From Pseudomonadota bacterium (GTDB lineage: Bacteria > Chloroflexota > UBA5177 > JAJPKF01): a stretch of 49,990 bases of DNA. This document shows, piece after piece, positions 33,250 through 40,318 of the stretch. The notes under the pieces are model-generated. The model did not search any database and was not told the DNA's origin. It worked only from the letters and a program-made list of their open reading frames with translations. The stretch is taken from NCBI GenBank assembly GCA_021323865.1, contig JAJPKF010000022.1, positions 1 to 49,990 of the forward strand, written 5' to 3'. Both the position numbers and the translations under genes were made by a program. Within the stretch, counting starts at the first letter, position 1. Each line of letters begins with the position of its first letter.

Positions 33250-35574
33250 TCAGCAGTTGGTGCCGACCACGTAGGAGGTGTTGCCGCTGGCCGAGTCCGC
33301 GCCCTCGAGCAAACCACCGCTGGCGTTGGTGCCGACCTCCTCAAAGGTCTGCGCGGACGGGTGATCGAGGATGCTCTTGAGGGCGGGAGGCGTCACCTTG
33401 GGGGTGAGCTGTGGCCCGAAGGCGGTCCAGGGGGCCGTGATCGAGATGAGGCCGTGGGCGGCGTCGACGGTGCCGGTCGCGGTGCCGTCGGGGTTGTACT
33501 GCGTCCCGCCCGAGGGGCTCTTCGTGATGTGGCCGTAGTTGAAGGCGTACTTGGCCAGCGTGGACGGATCGTAGGTGGCTTCGAAGAAGTAGGTCGTGCC
33601 CTGATATCCAAACAGGAGGTACCAGGTGTCGCCGGTTCCGGCGATCTCGGGCGTGCCGCCCGGACCGTCGTTCAGGCTCTTGACCCGCAGCACGCCGGTG
33701 AGCGTTTTCTTGCCGGAGTCGGTGGAGATGCCGCCGGAGACGATATCCAGCGAGTCGACGTTGCCCGTCGATCCGATGGGATTGGCATCACCCGTGGGGT
33801 CGTAGAAGAGCGTGCAGGCCGGAGACGGCACGGGCGTCTTGGTGATCTTGGCCGGCGGCTTGGCGATCTGCTTGATCATCTGGCCGATGTCGAACGAGCC
33901 GTTGCCGGTCGCGTAGTCCCAGCCGGGCGTGGCCGGATAGGGCCCGGTGTCGCCCAGGGTCACGTCGTGGAAGCCGCTGGTGCCGGCGGCGGCATAGAGA
34001 TTCGGTGAGGCGAAGCCGATCTTGTTGTTGTGGGCCGTCTCGATCCGAGCCCAGGACCCGAGGGAAAGCGGCGATGCGAGGCTGGTGCCGCCGTTGGAGG
34101 TCGGTGCGCCGGCGCTGTAGAAGTTGGCGGCGGACAGGAGGAAGTCGGCATCCATGGCCACGTCGGGAACGTCGCGGCCCAGACATACCGGCACCTGGGC
34201 AACGCAGCTGGTTCCGGTAGGAGGCGCGACGCCGGTCTGCCAGTAGGGCTGGTACTCGAAGTAGCTGGGGCCACCGCCGCCGGCGACCCAGGCCAGCTCT
34301 TCGTTGTAGCTGCCGTCTGTGTTCGTGGTGAGCGTCGTACCGCCCGCCGCGGTGACATAGGGCGACGATGCCGGGTAGTTGACGAACGGCTCGCCGCCGG
34401 GTACGCCATTGGTCAGACCCGTGACGGCGCAGAACCCGCCGCTATCGCCGGCAGAGGCAAACACGGTCTGCCCCTGGGCGGCCGCTTCGGCCATCGCCTC
34501 GTCGTTGGCGACCATGAAGCCGTCGAGGTAGGCGAGGTACTCGCACTCGCCGAAGGAGGCGCTGCCCGCCTTGGCCTTGTCCTGGGTCACGAAGCTGTTG
34601 AACTCCAGGGCCACGTCGCCGTCAGTCAGCGAGGTGGCGTCATAGATGAAGAGGCGCTTGACGTCGCCGGCCAGGCCGGTCGACGTCTGAGTATCCATGT
34701 CGAACTCCGTCAGACCGGCCGTATCGGTGCTGGGAATGCCGGTATGCACCACGCTCACCGGCACTCGAGGCAGGTGGGCGCAGGTGCTGGGATCCTTGGG
34801 GTTCGAGCAATGAACGTTGTTGGGGTCCTTCTCGTAGAGGCGCAGATCCTTGACGACCTGGGTCACATCGCCCTCGGCGAAGATGGCGATGGCCGTCTTC
34901 TTGGCGCTCACGGTGCCGGAGGCGCCGTAGGCCTTCTGGAACCCAGGCGCCCAGTAGCTGTTGGGAACGTTGGGGACGTTCGGCGTGGCCTCGGTTTTCG
35001 GCGTGGCCGGGAAAGACATCTTGATCGCGTTGCTCAATCCGAGGACGGCCACGATGAACTGGCCGTACACGGCCGGGACCATGGCCGGCTGGACATTGGC
35101 ATAGACCTTCTGACCGTTCTGGAGAAAGGCATCGATTTTGGTGTTGAAGGCCTTGTCAACCTGGGCCGCGGTGCCGGCGGCGGTGACGTAGATGTGATTG
35201 CCGCTGGCATGAATGCCGCTGAAGCCCTCACCGGCCAGGTAGTTCTTGACCTGGTCCACCTGGCTGGCGGTGGGGCCGAACCTGGCCGTGAACTGGGCGG
35301 GCGTGAGCGACTGACCGTACATGGGGCTGCCGGCCGTATTCACGGACCGGATGTAGCTCTGCAGCAGCTGCTGGTGTCGAAGGGCCAGCGCCACGGAGAT
35401 GTGCATCGGGGTGGTCGAGGTCGCGGGCCCCAGATCCTTGGCCTGGGTCAGGGACAGGCCCTGGGTATGGGTGGCCACCCAGGGATGGGCGGCCGAGGCG
35501 ACGGCCCCCCCGCTGAGGAATGGCACAAGGCCAAAGGCAGCGAAGGCAAGTATGGCTCCGGCTCTGCGTAACAT
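33250..35574 (-). CDS. Secreted S53-family (sedolisin/kumamolisin) peptidase
   Basis: 774 residues. The signal peptide (MLRRAGAILAFAAFGLVPFL) precedes a pro-kumamolisin activation domain (about 50-200, with RFGPTASQVDQVKNYL). The catalytic domain has the S53 signature: E290 and D294 in TEFDMDTQ, oxyanion D377 in SAGDSGG and nucleophile S498 in GGTSLASP. A C-terminal domain of about 200 residues (CTLFYDPTGDAN...SYVVGTNC) is unrecognised, possibly substrate- or surface-binding. S53 enzymes are acid-active serine-carboxyl peptidases released by self-cleavage. ATG 35574 follows GGAGG at ten bases; an open frame to 36000 is on the opposite side of the divergent promoter and is a shadow. A strong terminator follows. 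Confidence 0.93.
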   Translation of the reverse strand: MLRRAGAILAFAAFGLVPFLSGGAVASAAHPWVATHTQGLSLTQAKDLGPATSTTPMHISVALALRHQQLLQSYIRSVNTAGSPMYGQSLTPAQFTARFGPTASQVDQVKNYLAGEGFSGIHASGNHIYVTAAGTAAQVDKAFNTKIDAFLQNGQKVYANVQPAMVPAVYGQFIVAVLGLSNAIKMSFPATPKTEATPNVPNVPNSYWAPGFQKAYGASGTVSAKKTAIAIFAEGDVTQVVKDLRLYEKDPNNVHCSNPKDPSTCAHLPRVPVSVVHTGIPSTDTAGLTEFDMDTQTSTGLAGDVKRLFIYDATSLTDGDVALEFNSFVTQDKAKAGSASFGECEYLAYLDGFMVANDEAMAEAAAQGQTVFASAGDSGGFCAVTGLTNGVPGGEPFVNYPASSPYVTAAGGTTLTTNTDGSYNEELAWVAGGGGPSYFEYQPYWQTGVAPPTGTSCVAQVPVCLGRDVPDVAMDADFLLSAANFYSAGAPTSNGGTSLASPLSLGSWARIETAHNNKIGFASPNLYAAAGTSGFHDVTLGDTGPYPATPGWDYATGNGSFDIGQMIKQIAKPPAKITKTPVPSPACTLFYDPTGDANPIGSTGNVDSLDIVSGGISTDSGKKTLTGVLRVKSLNDGPGGTPEIAGTGDTWYLLFGYQGTTYFFEATYDPSTLAKYAFNYGHITKSPSGGTQYNPDGTATGTVDAAHGLISITAPWTAFGPQLTPKVTPPALKSILDHPSAQTFEEVGTNASGGLLEGADSASGNTSYVVGTNC

Positions 35575-35653
35575 CGTTCTATTTCCTCCGGTTTTCGTGG
35601 CATGGTTTTCGGACACCGTGGATCGGCGTCCGTATTCAGTCTGGGGAGCAAAT

Positions 35654-35692
35654 GGTAAACAGCGGGTCAACGCGCGGTAAATATTCGGTAAA
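35654..35692. promoter_or_regulatory. PHO-box-like array of four direct repeats with 11-bp period
   Basis: GGTAAA (35654), GGTCAA (35665), GGTAAA (35676) and GGTAAA (35687) occur at exact 11-base steps: hexamer plus 5-base spacer. It lies in the 144-base divergent gap between the S53 peptidase and DedA genes. Arrays of 6-base units with 11-base period are how OmpR/PhoB-type response regulators bind, for example PHO boxes. Read on the minus strand the units are TTTACC/TTGACC and end ten bases before CAGACT, a weak -10 for the peptidase gene. Confidence 0.6.
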
Positions 35693-35718
35693 TATCGCAC
35701 CGCTGGGTAGCATGCAGC

Positions 35719-36411
35719 ATGTCCGGACAGACCTTGAACACCATCCTGGCCACCTGGGGCTATGTGGCCGTCTTCGCGTTCGTGGCCGTGGAGGCGGCCG
35801 GCGTTCCCTTCCCTGGGGAGACGATGCTGCTGGCCGGCGCCATCTACGCCGGCACGGGACATCTGCTCATCCCAGGGGTGATCGCGGCGGCGGCCCTCGG
35901 CGGGTTCGGCGGCTTTATCGTCAGCTACACGGTCGGCCGGCTTGGCGGACGGCCCCTGGTCCTTCGCTACGGCGCCGTCGTGCGCCTCAAGCCAGAGCAT
36001 CTGGCCCGGGCCGAGTCGTTCTTCGGACGCTACGGTGAGATCACGGTGTTTCTGGGCCGGTTCGTCTCGGTTGGGAGGGCTTTCATCGCGCTCTGCGCGG
36101 GCATCAACGACATGTCACTGCCCCGGTTCCTGGTGTTCGACCTCGCCGGCGCCGTGGCATGGGCCTGCGTCTTTGGGATCCTCGGCTTCGAGCTGGGCCA
36201 TAACCTGCCCCTGCTGCACCGGGTAACCCATGTCCTCCAGCTGGCGGGTATCACGGTGGTCGTCCTCGTGGTCGCCGCCGTCCTGGTGGTGATCTTCCGG
36301 CGGCGGCTCCCGTGGATACGGAGACCGTCGAATCATGCCTCGGCACCGGCCAAGCCCGCCTCGTCTCCCGATCCCGGTGCCGCCCCCTCGGAGCCGCCTC
36401 CCCAGAATTGA
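35719..36411 (+). CDS. DedA-family membrane protein
   Basis: 230 residues. The family signatures EAAGVPFPGETMLLAGA, YTVGRLGG, FFGRYGEITVFLGRFVSVGRAF and the later LAGAVAWACVFGILGFELGH are present, with four to five membrane helices and a cytosolic Pro/Ala/Ser-rich tail of about 35 residues. DedA proteins move or recycle polyprenyl-phosphate or phospholipids across the membrane and affect envelope stability. The start ATG 35719 lacks a clear Shine-Dalgarno and may be read from a very short leader. It faces away from the S53 gene and shares the four-repeat operator region. Confidence 0.92.
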   Translation: MSGQTLNTILATWGYVAVFAFVAVEAAGVPFPGETMLLAGAIYAGTGHLLIPGVIAAAALGGFGGFIVSYTVGRLGGRPLVLRYGAVVRLKPEHLARAESFFGRYGEITVFLGRFVSVGRAFIALCAGINDMSLPRFLVFDLAGAVAWACVFGILGFELGHNLPLLHRVTHVLQLAGITVVVLVVAAVLVVIFRRRLPWIRRPSNHASAPAKPASSPDPGAAPSEPPPQN

Positions 36412-36475
36412 CTCGCGCGGAACGGCCTCCGTTTTGCAATACTGATTCATCGACGGTCACCGCCATGGAGCGGCC

Positions 36476-37630
36476 ATGTTTCCACGAGCGCGTCTCAGTC
36501 TCGGACGGCGAGGGCGAGGAGGCTTGGGGCTGGTGGCGGCCGCATGTCTGGCCTGGTGCGGGCTCGGCTGGAGCGACGGCGCCGTCTCGGCGTCATCACC
36601 TGCCTACCGCATCGTGGATTTGGGGCAGGTCCAGCCTGCCTTCATCAACGACGCGGGCGCCATCACCGGCACCACCGACGGCGGCCGGGTTTTTCTGTAC
36701 ACCAACCGGCTGCACGTCTTCAAGGACCCTCGCGGCACCTGGTTCGAGGTGGATGGTACGGGCATCAACGACGGCGACGCCATCGCCGCCACCGGCCAGA
36801 ACGCCACCGGCGATCTGGCATCGACCTCGTATCTGCTGACGGGCACGCCCGCCCAGCCGCGCTGGACTGCGCTGCCCACGGTCCCACACAACCAGGGAAC
36901 GGCCGTCAGCGGGATCGCGAGCAATGGCGACATCGCCGGCCTCAGTACCGACAGCGGCGGGTCGACGCTTCGGGGCCTTGTCTGGACTCGCGGGTCGGAG
37001 GGCCGACCAAGGGCACCGCGCCTTCTGCCCCTGCCGTCGGGATACCGGTACAGCGACACGCGATCCATCGTGGCCGGCCCCGGATCCATCGTGATCGCGG
37101 GCGACGTCACCAGCCATGCGGATTGGACGGTGCCCTTCGCAGCCGTCTGGCGTCTGCACGGCCGCCGGCCGCTGGTCCTGAGCGCCGCCAAGGCGGGAGC
37201 TCGGGACTCCTATGCCGACGCCATCGCGCACGGCCCCGGTTCATTGGTATACATCGCCGCCAGCTCGGACGCGGCCAATGCGCCCACCACCTTCGGCCTC
37301 ATCTGGAAGCTCTCCTGTCCCGCCGCGAAGCCCTGCCGGCAGCTGGCGCAGCCGGCCGTCCTGCGTAGTGACGCCTTTCAGAACGCCTATATCAACGGCA
37401 TCAACGGCAATGGATGGGCAGTGGGAGATTACGACTACTACAACAGCCCGGCCGCGTTCGTGTGGCACAACGGCAAGACGGTGGACATCGAGGCCCTTCG
37501 ACCGCCGCATTCCGGATGGGTCCTCTACGACGCCGAGGCCATCAACGACCGGGGCCAGATCGTGGGCCTGGGTACCCACGACGACAAGGTGAGCGAGGGG
37601 TATCTGCTGACGCCCACCGGCTCACACTGA
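36476..37630 (+). CDS. Secreted HAF-repeat-like protein
   Basis: 384 residues from ATG 36476 with GGAG five bases upstream. A basic N-terminus (RARLSLGRRGRGG) and hydrophobic LGLVAAACLAWCGLG form a signal peptide. The mature part carries HAF-type units: AFINDAGAITGTT, GINDGDAIAATG, GIASNGDIAGLS, GINGNGWAVGDY and AINDRGQIVGLG, separated by strands with WTRG/WHNG turns. These resemble extracellular repeat proteins of unknown function. No catalytic motif is evident. It runs convergent with the BNR-like gene, with 150 bases between that hold no clear gene. Confidence 0.75.
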   Translation: MFPRARLSLGRRGRGGLGLVAAACLAWCGLGWSDGAVSASSPAYRIVDLGQVQPAFINDAGAITGTTDGGRVFLYTNRLHVFKDPRGTWFEVDGTGINDGDAIAATGQNATGDLASTSYLLTGTPAQPRWTALPTVPHNQGTAVSGIASNGDIAGLSTDSGGSTLRGLVWTRGSEGRPRAPRLLPLPSGYRYSDTRSIVAGPGSIVIAGDVTSHADWTVPFAAVWRLHGRRPLVLSAAKAGARDSYADAIAHGPGSLVYIAASSDAANAPTTFGLIWKLSCPAAKPCRQLAQPAVLRSDAFQNAYINGINGNGWAVGDYDYYNSPAAFVWHNGKTVDIEALRPPHSGWVLYDAEAINDRGQIVGLGTHDDKVSEGYLLTPTGSH

Positions 37631-37781
37631 GTTCGAGGACATCTGGCGGAGCCAGTAGGCGTATCGATCAGTCCGGAGCGCGCGACCGCCCGATGATAGT
37701 CGGTGTCCTCTGGAATTCGGACCGCTGTCCCCTGGGATCGGGCCCCTCAGCTACCCGACTGCCTTAGGCATCGCGGGAAGT

Positions 37782-39191
37782 CTACTTCCTCAAGGGCACG
37801 GAAGCCGTGAACAGGTCAGTCACGTTGCGTTTGTGGCGCTGGGTGTCGGCCCAGACCACGTGAAAGTATCCATAGCCGTCGGCCGCCGAGGCGATGTAGT
37901 CGCCGAAGAAGCGGCCGGGCTCGAGGCAGGTGGCGGACGGCACATGCCGAATGAGATCGACCGGCGCGGTGCCCTGCGTCAGCCGGAAGTTGGCGCCCGG
38001 ACGGATTCCCCGCCATGAGGTCGTTACGCGGCTGGCGTACACCGCGAGATTGTTGTAGCCATCCCGGCGATCGTAGAACGCCACGCCGAGGACGTGCTTG
38101 GCGAGAACCGCGATGGTGGGCATGAAGCGGTCACGCCGGTGAACGTCGTTGACCGTGACCGCACGGCTCCAGTGCCGGCCGCGCCAGGACTTGGCCAGCA
38201 TGATGTCCGTGGTGGCGCTGCCGTCGGGCCAGGCATGGCGGACGCGGGTCCAGGCGACGAACGTCCGACCCGTCCCCGTCACCACCGCGGCGGGGCTGGA
38301 GAGCACCCGTAGATCTCCGGGATTGAGGCGGCTGGGCGGATCGGTGAAGTAGCCTCGCGAGGGCGAAACCTTGGCGCCCCACGTGTGCCCGTCGTCGAAT
38401 GAGGTGCGAGCCACGATGCGCTCGGGCATTGGTTTGGTGCTCACGTCGTGGGGAAACGACGCCCAGACAACCGTGACACGGCCCGAAGGTCCGACGACCG
38501 GCATCGAGCCGTAGTTCAACCAGGGCGACTGCTCCAGAAGCTGCGGGCGACCGAAGCTTCTGCCACCGTCCGTGGAGCGCTGGATGAATACCTGCGAGCC
38601 CTTCTTCAGGGGACGGTCCCAGGTGACGAAGACCTGATCGGCCCCATGGCGAGACGAACGGACGGCGACCCACGGCTTGTCATGCAGACCGGAGCCGGCG
38701 TCGACAATGATGGGAGCCGAGAAGGTGCGGCCGCCGTCGGTCGACCTCGACATGAGGACCGCGGAAGCGCCGTCGGTGCAGTAGGAGGATGCCTCACCCA
38801 GATAGGCGTAGTAGATCGCGCCATGAGAGCCCGCTGCGAGAGACGGATCGGCCTCGGTGGTCCAGGGCCGGAGCAGGGGCATCTCCCCGCCACTCCAGGT
38901 GTTGCCTCCCGTAAACGACCAGGAGTGGCCGTCGGAGAAACCCGCCGGGTTGCGCTCGTCGTAGTCAGGGTTCGACCCGACCACCAGGTTGCGTGAGTCA
39001 CGACCGTTCACGACGATGGTGGGCTCCGTCCGGTCGGTCGCCACGAGGATATTGCGCACGGGTGCCCGCGCGCCGGCGGAACGCACAAGGCCGGGCGCGG
39101 CTGTTGAGACCAGCAGAAGGAACGCGCTGGCACCAACCATGAGAGCCTCTCGACCGGCCGCCGGGCGGCCGCTATTCGGAAACCGGCTCAA
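37782..39191 (-). CDS. Secreted BNR/sialidase-like beta-propeller protein
   Basis: 469 residues. After a signal segment (MVGASAFLLLVSTAAPGLV), three Asp-box motifs occur: SRSTDGGRTFSAP, QRSTDGGRSFGRP and RTSFDDGHTWGAK. Further strands (IVVNGRDSRNLVVGSNPDYD, VVWADTQRH) suggest a six-bladed exo-alpha-sialidase-like propeller. The arginine triad of a true sialidase cannot be confirmed, so glycosidase activity is unproven. The start is uncertain: TTG 39191 gives a charged n-region, while ATG 39140 has GAGAGG five bases upstream but an uncharged start. Confidence 0.8.
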   Translation of the reverse strand: MSRFPNSGRPAAGREALMVGASAFLLLVSTAAPGLVRSAGARAPVRNILVATDRTEPTIVVNGRDSRNLVVGSNPDYDERNPAGFSDGHSWSFTGGNTWSGGEMPLLRPWTTEADPSLAAGSHGAIYYAYLGEASSYCTDGASAVLMSRSTDGGRTFSAPIIVDAGSGLHDKPWVAVRSSRHGADQVFVTWDRPLKKGSQVFIQRSTDGGRSFGRPQLLEQSPWLNYGSMPVVGPSGRVTVVWASFPHDVSTKPMPERIVARTSFDDGHTWGAKVSPSRGYFTDPPSRLNPGDLRVLSSPAAVVTGTGRTFVAWTRVRHAWPDGSATTDIMLAKSWRGRHWSRAVTVNDVHRRDRFMPTIAVLAKHVLGVAFYDRRDGYNNLAVYASRVTTSWRGIRPGANFRLTQGTAPVDLIRHVPSATCLEPGRFFGDYIASAADGYGYFHVVWADTQRHKRNVTDLFTASVPLRK

Positions 39192-39284
39192 GGACCTGGA
39201 CGCACCACTTCGCCATAGCCTAACCGCGACCGCGCTCGGTCCGAACCCCGGGAAGATTCGCTAGGTTGGAGAAGGAGAGCCGGC

Positions 39285-39602
39285 ATGATCATCGAGCAGA
39301 TTCGGTATCACGTCACGGGGGAAGCAGCACCCCCCGAGGTCCTGGAGGCACGCCGCGCGGTGAGCACGGCCCGCGTCAGTTTAGGACTGCCGGCCGGCCA
39401 TATTCTGGTTGCCGATCCGGCGCCCGAAGACGGTCCCGCGATCATCTGGCAGTGCGGATACGAATCGGAAACCGAGCTGGCCATCGCCGAGTCGGCCATC
39501 GCCGGCAGCCCCGAATACGGCGCCGCCCGGGACCGGCTGGGCAGTCTGGTGGAACGGATCGAGATCGAACTCTACGCCTCGGACGAAGGCGTCGAGGACT
39601 AG
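39285..39602 (+). CDS. Small conserved-looking cytoplasmic protein, function unknown
   Basis: 105 residues from ATG 39285, with GGAGAAGGAGA upstream at good spacing. MIIEQIRYHVTGEAAPPEVLE, then HILVADPAPEDGPAIIWQCGYESETEL and a helical acidic C-terminus, suggest a small alpha/beta protein, possibly of the dimeric ferredoxin-fold (NIPSNAP or monooxygenase-like) type. No signal or metal motif is seen. It is convergent with queF and stands alone on its strand. Confidence 0.7.
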   Translation: MIIEQIRYHVTGEAAPPEVLEARRAVSTARVSLGLPAGHILVADPAPEDGPAIIWQCGYESETELAIAESAIAGSPEYGAARDRLGSLVERIEIELYASDEGVED

Positions 39603-39676
39603 CCTCCGGCTGCCCGCACTCAGCGAGCCGGAACGCTTCGACCTGAGCCGCGGGGCACACTTCCGCGCCGGCTGCC

Positions 39677-40165
39677 TCAGGTGTCCGCGGAGTGGCTTTC
39701 TGCAAGCGTCGCCGGCCGGTTCTGGGGCTGATGCTCGGCGGTCACGCTGGTCTTCAGGTTGCCGCGGGGGTTCCACCCGGCCTCGATTCGCGCCCATTTG
39801 GGCTCGATGGCGGCCACCAGATCGTCGAGGATCCGGTTGGTTGCCTCCTCGTGAAATATGTAGGCGTCCCGGTAGCGATTGAGATAGAGCTTGAGTGACT
39901 TCAGCTCCACGATCGAGTGGTCGGGCAGGACCCACAGCTTGATCAGGGCGAAGTCAGGATAGCCGGTGCGCGGGCATTTGCACGTGAACTCCGGGTAGCT
40001 GAAGTGAAGCAGGTAGTCACGATGCCGGGACGGATTGGGCAGCGCCTGGAGCCGGGCCTGGGCAATCGCCTGTTCACCGGGTCTGAGGGGCACCTCGCCG
40101 TCGGCGTTCCCGTTGGGGGCTTCTGCGGAAGTGGATGGCAGCTCATGTTCGGCGATGCGGGTCAT
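39677..40165 (-). CDS. queF: NADPH-dependent 7-cyano-7-deazaguanine reductase (preQ0 reductase)
   Basis: 162 residues, the short (YkvM-type) form. FTCKCPRTGYPDF supplies the nucleophilic Cys (C64) and Asp (D71), and VELKSLKLYLNRYRD is the QueF substrate/NADPH motif, followed by AYIFHEEATNRI. It reduces preQ0 to preQ1 in queuosine synthesis. The first 40 residues are longer than usual and of low complexity. AGGGC stands directly before ATG 40165, so the start may be imperfect. No preQ1 riboswitch is recognisable upstream, and no other queuosine gene is in the window. Confidence 0.95.
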   Translation of the reverse strand: MTRIAEHELPSTSAEAPNGNADGEVPLRPGEQAIAQARLQALPNPSRHRDYLLHFSYPEFTCKCPRTGYPDFALIKLWVLPDHSIVELKSLKLYLNRYRDAYIFHEEATNRILDDLVAAIEPKWARIEAGWNPRGNLKTSVTAEHQPQNRPATLAESHSADT

Positions 40166-40318
40166 GCCCTAGAATCGCAGCTTGTCCTCAATCCGGCCAA
40201 ATGACCCCGATTCGGTGCCCTACTCGATCAACTGCTCAACGAGCCGCAGGTCAAGGAATCAGCCGGCGCGGAGTGCCGGAGGATGCCATCGAGCCCTGTT
40301 CAGGCAGGAAGCCCGAGA

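Noticed and set aside
35575..36000. 142-codon N-terminal extension of the S53 peptidase frame
   Set aside because: It runs through the divergent operator and opposite DedA. The signal peptide and GGAGG site mark ATG 35574 as the start.
37635..37709. GAGGACA/TGTCCTC inverted repeat between HAF-like and BNR-like genes
   Set aside because: A 7-bp stem with a loop of about 60 bases and no T-run is expected by chance at this G+C content.
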